Both the position numbers and the translations under genes were made by a program. A stretch of DNA of 64,000 bases from JAMHWD01 sp035911135 (GTDB taxonomy: Bacteria > Pseudomonadota > Alphaproteobacteria > Micavibrionales > Micavibrionaceae), in NCBI GenBank assembly GCA_035911135.1, contig JAMHWD010000011.1, forward strand, positions 71,903 to 135,902, written 5' to 3'. Below the pieces are notes generated by a model. The model was not told where the DNA came from and did no database searches. It saw only the letters and a program-made list of their open reading frames with translations. Shown one piece after another: positions 1 to 8,283 of this stretch. Within the stretch, counting starts at the first letter, position 1. Each line of letters starts with the position of its first letter.

Positions 1-2215
1 GCTCCTCGACCTCCGGAGCAGAAAGAGCGTAACTGTAAAGCCGCACATCATCAATCTGTCCGTTAAAGAAATTGCTGGCCCCGCCTGTTGATCCGATATA
101 AAGCGGTGTTGTCCCATCCAGCAGCGCCGTATTCGGCCCGGCTGTGCTTTGCAACACGCCATCGACATAAATCGCAAAATCGCCGCCCGGCACATAAGTC
201 GCGGCCACATGATGCCAAAGCCCGTCATTCACCGCGCCGCCAAAATTCTGGGAATTGCCGCCGGAAAGCTGAAGCTCTTCTACAATATTCCCGCCAGACA
301 GATAAAGCTGATAATTCTGATCATTGCCGGCTCCCCATTTGGATAATATCGTTCCGGTGGTGGCGCGTGTCTTGATCCAGGCGCTGTAACTGATACCAAC
401 CGCCGGATTGAGCAACGCATTATCGGCGATCGAGATCGTATCATTCGTGCCATCAAAGGTCAGGCCCGTATTCACGGGCGATGCGACCGAATTTGTTCCC
501 GACAACCCGCCGGCCATCGTGCCTGTCAATGTGCCGCCGGCGCTGTCGGCTGCGCTGGTGCCGGATGTCTCATCCAGCCGCCACCAGCCCAGCATTTTTT
601 TCTCATATTCTATCGGCGGCTGGTCGGTTGCGGTATCCAGCGCGCCATTCAATGTCATGCCGCCGCCTGTGCCTTTATTCGTGTGCCAGCTTCCGGTCGC
701 GCCGGAGAGAAAAATATCAGGCGAGGCCCCGGTCGGGCTCTGCCCGTTCGATCCCAGATCAACGGGCGTACGATTCACACTGATAAATTTTCTGCGATTA
801 TCGACATTGGATAGATCCAGATACAAATCACTTTCCAGCCAGAAATCGGCAATCGTTTGCGGGTCGATATTGGCCGCATCGCGCCCGCCCACGCGAAAAT
901 TTGTCATGGGCGCGAGATTTAAATTGGTATCGGCATAAACGGGGGCGCTGGCGAATGAATCCACATCATTGATATAAATATGCCGCTTGGCGGGATCGGA
1001 CAGGTCAAAGCTGAACAAGACATGATTCCAATCGGTGTTATTCAGCGCGGTTGTTGAAACCAGCGTGACAATCGCCCCGTCGCTTTCAATCCTGAAATTC
1101 GATGGATTGCTGCCGGACCTCAAGAACCTTAACGTACCAAACGGGCCGGAAATATCCGTCAGGCCGGTACTGGTTGGTAATTTGATCCAGAAACTCCCCG
1201 TCAGGCGTTTGGAATTGGCCGGAAACGGATTATTGACCACGACCGAATCCGCCGTTCCATCAAAATAAACGCCGTTCGCCGTATAGGTTGCCGCCTGCCC
1301 TTCGGCTCTTTGGCCATGAAGTTTCTGCGCGGGCTTGCCCATGGAGACCCATCTTGTGCCATCGCAATACTGCATGTCGCGGTAATTGGTGTTGTAATAC
1401 ATCTCACCCAGCACGCCTGCGCCGGTCGGCCCGCCATTGCAGGGATAACTGGCATATAACGCCGCGATATCCGCAGCACTCAGCGTACGGCTATACAGGC
1501 GCACGTCGTCAATAATACCCGGCCACCCGTAACCGGCAATATGACCGCCCAGCGCATTAAGAATAAAATTTCCTGAGGTATTCGAAATTGTGGCCGTGTA
1601 GGTATTTGTCCGGTCCAAAGCCCCGTCGATATATATACTTACCGTATCGGCGGCATCGTTGAAAGTAACGGCGACATGAGACCATTTTCCGTTGGTAAGC
1701 GTCCTGTTGCCGCAACTGGTTCCGGATCCCTGAATAAAGAAACAAACCCTGCCGGTGGCCAGTATCATATTGTAATCGCCAACACCGCCGCGTCCGGCAA
1801 TATCGTCACGGCCCGCATACTGATCCATATTCACCCAGGCGGCGATGGTAACGGCACCCGTCATGTTGAACAGGGCGTTATTGGGAATGCTGACCGACCC
1901 ACTATTATTGAAAAAATAAACAGCCTTGCCGCCACCGGGGCCATCGACCCATATATTCGATACGGGCAGCTGCCCATTCGTGCCGTGGAGCGCATTGCCG
2001 GAACTATCGCTCACGGTTGTTCCTGTTCCTTCATTGAAACGCCACCACGCAGTCAGATTGGATGTAATATCCTGTGCATGGGCGGGGGGAGTAAGGGTCA
2101 GCCATAAAAAAAAGAAACCCATCATCGTCATCACACGGCCTGTCCGTGTGATCCATCCTATTTTCACATGGATTACATGGATAAACCATGCAATGACGCT
2201 TTGCTTTCTATCCAT
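1..2215 (-). CDS. LamG-repeat secreted protein (3' end outside window)
   Basis: The frame is open without a stop from an ATG at 2215 to the window edge (738 codons), so the C-terminus is missing. The N-terminus has a hydrophobic signal segment ending PPAHA-Q. Three LamG-type jelly-roll regions follow at about residues 60-215, 275-460 and 520-738. The first and last close with the typical D-D-V-R-L-Y-S motif, and all have W-x-H-V core strands. Between the first two sits a short cysteine module ending YCDGTRWVSMG, also present in the next two genes. LamG domains usually bind glycans or act as adhesion modules; that role is inferred here. It is last in a minus-strand row of surface-protein genes and starts 35 bp after the stop of the preceding gene. 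A palindromic repeat lies in the N-terminal coding region. A later start in that repeat (MTMMGFFF) is possible but would leave the signal peptide without positive charge. Confidence 0.8.
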   Translation of the reverse strand, partial: MDRKQSVIAWFIHVIHVKIGWITRTGRVMTMMGFFFLWLTLTPPAHAQDITSNLTAWWRFNEGTGTTVSDSSGNALHGTNGQLPVSNIWVDGPGGGKAVYFFNNSGSVSIPNNALFNMTGAVTIAAWVNMDQYAGRDDIAGRGGVGDYNMILATGRVCFFIQGSGTSCGNRTLTNGKWSHVAVTFNDAADTVSIYIDGALDRTNTYTATISNTSGNFILNALGGHIAGYGWPGIIDDVRLYSRTLSAADIAALYASYPCNGGPTGAGVLGEMYYNTNYRDMQYCDGTRWVSMGKPAQKLHGQRAEGQAATYTANGVYFDGTADSVVVNNPFPANSKRLTGSFWIKLPTSTGLTDISGPFGTLRFLRSGSNPSNFRIESDGAIVTLVSTTALNNTDWNHVLFSFDLSDPAKRHIYINDVDSFASAPVYADTNLNLAPMTNFRVGGRDAANIDPQTIADFWLESDLYLDLSNVDNRRKFISVNRTPVDLGSNGQSPTGASPDIFLSGATGSWHTNKGTGGGMTLNGALDTATDQPPIEYEKKMLGWWRLDETSGTSAADSAGGTLTGTMAGGLSGTNSVASPVNTGLTFDGTNDTISIADNALLNPAVGISYSAWIKTRATTGTILSKWGAGNDQNYQLYLSGGNIVEELQLSGGNSQNFGGAVNDGLWHHVAATYVPGGDFAIYVDGVLQSTAGPNTALLDGTTPLYIGSTGGASNFFNGQIDDVRLYSYALSAPEVEE
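2126..2198 (-). repeat. Palindromic element inside LamG coding sequence (copy 1)
   Basis: A 73-bp element beginning CGTCAT and ending ATGACG on either strand. On the minus strand it folds as TTGCATGG-loop-CCATGTAA, a short spacer, then ATCACACGG-ACAGG-CCGTGTGAT. It is read in frame as the charged stretch before the hydrophobic signal core, including WITRTGRVMT. The second hairpin differs by one base from the intergenic copy at 54490. It resembles Rickettsia palindromic elements in being an in-frame palindrome; homology to those is not claimed. Confidence 0.75.
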
Positions 2216-2249
2216 TATTCATCATCCACTATTCCAAAACTTATCATCA

Positions 2250-5249
2250 CTAATTCCCCTTGCCGATCGCAATCCACCGCGCGCCATCGCAATACTGCAC
2301 AAGATCGCTGGTGGAATTATAGGTCATCTGCCCCTCAAGACCATACGGATTGGCGCAGCGCGGCGCATTCCCGCGGCGGAAACACACGACATCAACGGTG
2401 TTTGTGGTTTTCGATGTGCTAAAGCTCGATGACCCGTTATTCCTGACCGTCACAGTGTTATTATCCTGCTCCCGCGATGTCCACGAGGTCGCGCCGCCTA
2501 TTGTAAATCTGGTTTTGGCCAATATTTCAGGTTGATTGTTGAAAATCAGGGCCAATTCCGTTGTGGATGGCAGATACCAGTCCGTAAGATCAAAGGCCCA
2601 GCTGGGGTTCCCTGTCTCCAGCAATTCACAAATCCTCATGGCCCCGAAATTGGCCAGCGGCCCTTGCCGCGTGGCGTGATTGATACGCCCGTCACTACTT
2701 GAATCCGTTGTGATATCATCTGTGCCGGTGGCGTTTTTCCATTGTGCGTTGCCGTTCTGGTTTACGGGGCTGATGAAAATGCGCTCGCCGCCCACCTGCC
2801 CGACATAGACGGTTCTATCGTCGCATATATCCCCGATTGCGGGGCATCCTTGCGGATCGGCTTTGATCTGGCCCACGGGCGATCCCATGTTATAAAGTTT
2901 CTGGATTTCCGCTGGTCCTAAAATGCGGTTATAAATACGCACATCATCAATCATCCCCGCACCATCGCGAAGACCCGAATAATCCACATTGCCGATCATG
3001 ACGGTTGGCGTGGTGGCCGTAAATGTGCCTGTCGGGCCAAAAATCTGATTATTGGCAACGACCGCACCGTTCACATAAAAAATCGGGTTATTGGCCGTGG
3101 ATCCGGTGTCATATGTCACCGCCACATGCACCCATTGATTGATGCCGGGAATGGCGCTTCCGGCCATCCATGATCCATCCTGCGTGGACCAACCATCGAC
3201 CACATACATCAGATTACCCGTTGCGTGATTGGTCATCAGTATCTTGCCGTAATCGCCAAAGGCCATGATCCCCTGATAATCGCCGGGGTTGAAATAACTG
3301 GTATTGACCCATGCGCTCAAGGTGACCTGTCCCAGACCGTTATACGCGCCGGCATTGGACACCGCCACCCGCGCGCTGTTTCCGACATTAAATTCAACCC
3401 CCCGGCCTATTGCCCCGCGCATGGACTGGCTGCTGAGCGTTACATTGGTATATGTGCCATTCTGGCCCGTTGGACTGGAATCATAGGCGGTATTGCCTGT
3501 GGTTTCCTCCAGCTTCCAATGCCCGATCAGACCGCCCGTGACCTCTGGCCAGGCCGGGGTCATGGAAACATGGCGGTTGCCATCAAAATATTCCATGGTG
3601 TGCTGAAGGCTGTTGTACCGGATACCGCTGCGCGCCTGATAGATGGCGGAAATCTCATCATCTGTTATGGCGCGGTTATACAGGCGCACATCATCAAATT
3701 CCGCGCCGCCATTGCCGTTTGCCCCCTGCAGGCCGCCGAAAATAAACGTGCCATCTGTTACAGTTATCGCGCGGTTGGCAGTCCCTTTCAAAACATTATC
3801 CACGTAAAGACGAAGCTGCGTCCCGTTATAGGTCAGCACCAGATGCTCCCAGATATCGGACATACTTGTGGGGCTCGCAAGAGACCAACTACTGGAGGCC
3901 GGAATACCGAACGTAATATTTACCCGGGCATAAATACCGTCGCCGCCGCTAAACAGGCTGCGCCATGTGCCATCGCGCTTAACCCACATCGCCACGGTAA
4001 AGGGCGGGTTCGTGCCGGTCGGGAATACATTGGCCACCGATACCCGGTTACCGCTGTTGTCCGGGGGCGATGACGCGAAATCAATCGTTTTGTCCACGGG
4101 CGATTCCATGCCATAAGCCGTGATATATCCTGCATTCCCCAGCAAGCTTCCATGCTTCCCGTTACCGCTGGAATCCAATATGAAAGTCCCGCTGGTCTCA
4201 TCCATGCGCCAATGCCCCAAAAGCCCCGATGACACAACTTGCGTGGCGGTGCTGGCGGGGCCCGGATTGGTCGAAGTTGGCAGCGTGGCCGCCGTGGTCA
4301 ACGCGCCGCTGGCCACCAGAAAATCACCGGCGGTCCCCCGGTTATTATGCCAGCCCGCCGTCGCACCGGAGAAGAAAAGATCGGGCGTTGATCCGGTCGG
4401 CAATTCACCGTTCTGGCCCAGATAAACCGCGCTGCTGTTCAAATAAAATTTTTCGCGGTTGGCCGCCACGGACAAATCGACATATGTGCCAAAATCCAGC
4501 CAGAAATCGGCCAGCCCCCCCATAAAGGGATTCCAGTTATTCTGCGGGTCCACACCAAGACCCCATGCAGAATCGGTAAAATCATAATCCACATTGGAAA
4601 TTCCCGGTCCCGGGTTGACGTAGGTACTAGAATAAGCAACGCCGTCCTGATAATAATGCCATGTATTTGTGGTGGCATTGAACGAGAACATAATATGATG
4701 CCAATTGCCATCCGTCACAGCCGTGGAGCTGTACATGTTAAATTGCGGGTTATAGCCTGCCGATCGAATGGCAATGTTCAGCACATCTGTATCCGTGCGC
4801 GAGATTACAAAATGATCTGTGGCGCTGGCCCTTTGACTGAATACGCGCTGCCAGTCTGTCGGGTCATCAAATTTTATCCAGAAACTCCCCGTCACGCTTC
4901 TTCCATCACTCACACCTGTCAAGGCCGAGCCGCGGCGCAGCCATGACGATCCGTTAAAGGTCACAGCATTAATACCATACGCCCCGGCGGGCGGACCCTT
5001 GGGCGCCATGGCCACCCAATTGTTATCATCGCAATAGGTTGGAATATTGCTGGTGGAATTATGAATGATCTGCCCTTCAACACCCGATGGGTTGTTGCAC
5101 ACCGCATAGGCCGGGAAGGAAAAAAATACAAAAAACGTAAAACAGCAAAAAATCATCGTCATCACACGGCCTGTCCGTGTGATCCATTCGTCCTTCTTCT
5201 GGATTGCATGGATAAACCATGCAATGAAGTTACTGTTTTTATTCATCAT
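2250..5249 (-). CDS. LamG/DUF1566 secreted multidomain protein
   Basis: A protein of about 999 residues. The order is: signal peptide ending FPAYA, a cysteine module (CNNPSGVEGQ to YCDDNNWVAM), three LamG-type domains at roughly residues 95-270, 340-545 and 580-790, a DUF1566-type segment at about 810-960 (DWYLPSTTEL), and a final copy of the cysteine module ending QYCDGARWIAIGKGN. DUF1566 is common in bacterial surface proteins, without an assigned activity. I chose the ATG at 5249, which follows GGAATTTGGG. An upstream TTG at 5261 and an ATG at 5246 are alternatives. It lies 24 bp after the next gene upstream and is probably co-transcribed. The repeat at 5157-5229 encodes residues just before the signal core. 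The likely role is a surface adhesin or glycan binder, by family only. Confidence 0.85.
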   Translation of the reverse strand: MMNKNSNFIAWFIHAIQKKDEWITRTGRVMTMIFCCFTFFVFFSFPAYAVCNNPSGVEGQIIHNSTSNIPTYCDDNNWVAMAPKGPPAGAYGINAVTFNGSSWLRRGSALTGVSDGRSVTGSFWIKFDDPTDWQRVFSQRASATDHFVISRTDTDVLNIAIRSAGYNPQFNMYSSTAVTDGNWHHIMFSFNATTNTWHYYQDGVAYSSTYVNPGPGISNVDYDFTDSAWGLGVDPQNNWNPFMGGLADFWLDFGTYVDLSVAANREKFYLNSSAVYLGQNGELPTGSTPDLFFSGATAGWHNNRGTAGDFLVASGALTTAATLPTSTNPGPASTATQVVSSGLLGHWRMDETSGTFILDSSGNGKHGSLLGNAGYITAYGMESPVDKTIDFASSPPDNSGNRVSVANVFPTGTNPPFTVAMWVKRDGTWRSLFSGGDGIYARVNITFGIPASSSWSLASPTSMSDIWEHLVLTYNGTQLRLYVDNVLKGTANRAITVTDGTFIFGGLQGANGNGGAEFDDVRLYNRAITDDEISAIYQARSGIRYNSLQHTMEYFDGNRHVSMTPAWPEVTGGLIGHWKLEETTGNTAYDSSPTGQNGTYTNVTLSSQSMRGAIGRGVEFNVGNSARVAVSNAGAYNGLGQVTLSAWVNTSYFNPGDYQGIMAFGDYGKILMTNHATGNLMYVVDGWSTQDGSWMAGSAIPGINQWVHVAVTYDTGSTANNPIFYVNGAVVANNQIFGPTGTFTATTPTVMIGNVDYSGLRDGAGMIDDVRIYNRILGPAEIQKLYNMGSPVGQIKADPQGCPAIGDICDDRTVYVGQVGGERIFISPVNQNGNAQWKNATGTDDITTDSSSDGRINHATRQGPLANFGAMRICELLETGNPSWAFDLTDWYLPSTTELALIFNNQPEILAKTRFTIGGATSWTSREQDNNTVTVRNNGSSSFSTSKTTNTVDVVCFRRGNAPRCANPYGLEGQMTYNSTSDLVQYCDGARWIAIGKGN
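5157..5229 (-). repeat. Palindromic element inside LamG coding sequence (copy 2)
   Basis: Same length and position within its gene as the copy at 2126-2198. On the minus strand the first hairpin is a perfect TTGCATGG/CCATGCAA, where the other copy has a G-T pair. The second hairpin, ATCACACGG-ACAGG-CCGTGTGAT, is identical. The spacer between hairpins differs, giving IHAIQKKDEW here and IHVIHVKIGW in the paralogue. One end reads ATGAAG instead of ATGACG. Confidence 0.75.
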
Positions 5250-5273
5250 CCCAAATTCCAAAACTTTGCCATC

Positions 5274-8252
5274 CTAATTTCCCTTACCAATCGCAATCCA
5301 CCGCGCCCCGTCGCAATACTGCAAGACATCATTGCTGGTGTTATACACCAACGCCCCTTCGCCCTTGACCGGGTTCTGGCATCGCGGCGCGGGCCCCTTG
5401 CGGACGCAGCGTATAGGAAACGCACCAGTCTTGCCGACATTTGAATCGTTACCGTTTGTCATGTTTATGGCCTTGGCTGATGTGGCATCGGCCTGCGTCG
5501 ATGACCAATAACGCTGCACGCCCATAATAATACCCGGCGCGACAGGATTGCCGGTATTGCTGATCAGTTTCAACTCATTTTCTGCTGGCAAATACCAGTC
5601 ATCATATCCGCCCAGAAGCTTTGTCGCGCACCGATACGCCGCCGGATGTGCCGCTTGCCCATATCTTAAAAGGGTTATTGTGTTGCCGTCGCCGTCATTA
5701 TTTGTTGTCGTGCGTGATGTACCATGCGACCCCCATATGTAGTTTCCGGTTTCATCGGACGGCGCGGCAAACATGGCCACATTTCCATCCGGCGAAAGGC
5801 CGACATAGACCGTCCCGTCATTGCAAACCTGTCCCGCAACCGTACAGCCCAAAGGCAGACTTTTTGTAACACCGACCGCCGTGCCCATATTATACAGCGC
5901 CTGAATATCGCCCAGCGGCAGAGCGCGGTTATAAACACGCACATCATCAATATTGCCATCGAATGTAAAGGCATGATTACCGGCCGGGTAAAGCCCGCTA
6001 TCCCATTTCCGGCCGATCGTGAAAATATTATCGCTGTCGATTATGGCCCCGGTCTGCGCGTCCGTATCCACCAGCACCCCGTTCAGATAGGCGCGTGTAT
6101 TGGCCCCGTCATAGGTGGCTGCAATATGAAACCACTCCCCAGCGGCAGGCGGCGTGATCTGAGAACTTACATTCGTGTTGGATGCGTTCCTGACATGCCA
6201 GCCGATCCTGTTGATGGACTGGTCGTAAAAAAGCGCGGCGGTTGTATTTGTATTGCTCGATGAAGCCTGCCCGGCGATCCAGTAATATGAACTGCCGGTC
6301 CAACTCCGGCTCTTGAGCCAGGCTGATATTGTAATGGCGGTCTGGCCGGCCGGGATAAAATCATTGGCATAGGAAACATCATCATTACCATCAAACCTCA
6401 GTGATCTGCCCACCGCGCCTGTCGTGCTGTCATTGGTGGCGCTCTGACTGTTGAGCATCGTTAAGGTGCGGTTATTGCCGCTGGAATCGGCGGCCGTTGT
6501 TCCGCTGGTTTCATCCAGTTTCCAATGCGCCATCAGGCCGCTGGTAACATCCGGCCATGCCGGGGTCATGGATACAAAACGGTTGCCATCGAAATATTCC
6601 ATGGTCCTGTGATTGGAATTATACCTGATCCCATCACGGGCCTGATAAATGGTTGTGACCTCATCGGCCGTTAAAACACGGTTATAAACGCGCACGTCAT
6701 CCACCTGGCCGTTAAAAGGCGTGCCGCCTGATGAATTGGCGGCAATGGTAAAATTATTGGTCGTGCTCATGGATGTACTTGCGCCGGTGATGTTATCGCT
6801 ATCGGCCAGAACGCCATCCACAAAAATTCGCATATTGCCGGCCCGGTCATAAGTTGCCGTCAACAAATGCCACTGCCCATCCCGCATATCGGTCGTATTT
6901 TTGGAACGAATGGCATTGGACGGGCCATCGTCAATATTGGCATCCATCGTACCGTCTGCACCATCAATACCAACCCACCATGATGCGACATTGCTTCCCG
7001 CGCGCTTGGCAACAATCATGCCGCCCGCAGATCCGGGTTGCGCCTTGACCCATGCCGAGATTGAAAAATTCTGCGTGGTGCCGAAATCGAAAATATCACC
7101 CATACTGATACGGTCATCGACGCCATCAAAAATCATACCTGCAGCCACCGCCCCTGGTCTGGTGGCCGCCGCCGCGGTCATGCCGCCCGCCATGGTGCCT
7201 GTGACATTGCCGGTGCTGCTGTCGGCGGCAGTGGTACCACTGGCCTCATCCAATCGCCAATGCCCGATCAGGCCCGATGGCACGATCTCGGTCGTGCTGG
7301 ATCCGCCGCCCGGTGAAGGGGGAAGCGTGGGCGCGGTGGTCAGCGCCGCGCCATAGGCCGTAAAGCCGCCCAATGTGCCCTTATTCGTATGCCAGCTGGC
7401 GGTATCGCCGGAAAAGAAAAGATGCGGCGCGGTGCCATTGGGGATTTCCCCGTTCGCGCCCAGATAAACCGCCTGACCCGACGCGCTGCGGAATTTTTCG
7501 CGGTTGGCGGCGATTGAAAGATCGGTATAGGTGTCCAGATCATACCAGAAATCGGCCACCGCCCCGGCATACCACCCGCCGAACCCTTCGCCGAAATTAA
7601 AACCGGTTAAAAAATCGAACACGTCATTTGTATAGCTCGAGCAATACGCCCCGGCATCCGCACCATCGACATAAAAATGCTGGCGGGCTGCATTGGTCAG
7701 GTCAAACGACCACATGACATGATGCCAGTTCGTATCATTGATCATGATACTGGTATTCTGGCAGATCATGATATAGGTATGCCCCGAATTGCGCCCCGTC
7801 ACAACAATCGAGCCATCATCATTGACGAATATCGTCAGACGGTCCGTCTCCAGCAGGCGGCCATTAAATGTCGTATTGGCCTTTTTGATCCACATGCTGC
7901 CCGTCAGTTGCCGCGAATTTGTGGGCGGGGCAAGGCCTGTGGCCTGCAAATATGTGCTGGTTCCGTTAAACACCACCGCATTGATGGCGTATCCGCTGCT
8001 GGGGTTGCCGCCGGCCATACCGATCCAGTTCGTGCCGTCGCAAAATGCCGGGACGTTGCGGTTGGACAGATAGGTAACATCGCCCTCCACGCCGGCGGGA
8101 TTTGTGCAGGCAAAGGCTGCCCCTGAAGCCAAAGATGAAATACCCATCACGATCAGGGCCGCAAGAAAACGGATACGGGGACGCATCATGCGCGCCAGCC
8201 GCGCGGCGGGACCCGTCTCTGCGTTTCGGTTTTTGTCTGTGTGACGGGCCAC
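5274..8252 (-). CDS. LamG/DUF1566 secreted multidomain protein
   Basis: A 992-residue paralogue of the gene at 2250-5249 with the same order: signal peptide (RFLAALIVMGISSLASGAAFA), cysteine module (CTNPAGVEGD to FCDGTNWIGM), three LamG-type regions, a DUF1566-type segment with DWYLPAENEL, and the C-terminal module ending QYCDGARWIAIGKGN. The final 16 residues match the paralogue almost exactly. Translation starts at a GTG preceded by AAGAGG at good spacing. An internal ATG at 8189 would keep the signal peptide. The gene begins 31 bp after the giant fibre gene, so one operon is likely. Unlike its paralogues it has no palindromic insert in the signal region. Function in adhesion or glycan recognition is inferred. 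Confidence 0.87.
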   Translation of the reverse strand: MARHTDKNRNAETGPAARLARMMRPRIRFLAALIVMGISSLASGAAFACTNPAGVEGDVTYLSNRNVPAFCDGTNWIGMAGGNPSSGYAINAVVFNGTSTYLQATGLAPPTNSRQLTGSMWIKKANTTFNGRLLETDRLTIFVNDDGSIVVTGRNSGHTYIMICQNTSIMINDTNWHHVMWSFDLTNAARQHFYVDGADAGAYCSSYTNDVFDFLTGFNFGEGFGGWYAGAVADFWYDLDTYTDLSIAANREKFRSASGQAVYLGANGEIPNGTAPHLFFSGDTASWHTNKGTLGGFTAYGAALTTAPTLPPSPGGGSSTTEIVPSGLIGHWRLDEASGTTAADSSTGNVTGTMAGGMTAAAATRPGAVAAGMIFDGVDDRISMGDIFDFGTTQNFSISAWVKAQPGSAGGMIVAKRAGSNVASWWVGIDGADGTMDANIDDGPSNAIRSKNTTDMRDGQWHLLTATYDRAGNMRIFVDGVLADSDNITGASTSMSTTNNFTIAANSSGGTPFNGQVDDVRVYNRVLTADEVTTIYQARDGIRYNSNHRTMEYFDGNRFVSMTPAWPDVTSGLMAHWKLDETSGTTAADSSGNNRTLTMLNSQSATNDSTTGAVGRSLRFDGNDDVSYANDFIPAGQTAITISAWLKSRSWTGSSYYWIAGQASSSNTNTTAALFYDQSINRIGWHVRNASNTNVSSQITPPAAGEWFHIAATYDGANTRAYLNGVLVDTDAQTGAIIDSDNIFTIGRKWDSGLYPAGNHAFTFDGNIDDVRVYNRALPLGDIQALYNMGTAVGVTKSLPLGCTVAGQVCNDGTVYVGLSPDGNVAMFAAPSDETGNYIWGSHGTSRTTTNNDGDGNTITLLRYGQAAHPAAYRCATKLLGGYDDWYLPAENELKLISNTGNPVAPGIIMGVQRYWSSTQADATSAKAINMTNGNDSNVGKTGAFPIRCVRKGPAPRCQNPVKGEGALVYNTSNDVLQYCDGARWIAIGKGN

Positions 8253-8283
8253 GATGACCTCTTACCCCTTACAAGATTTGACA

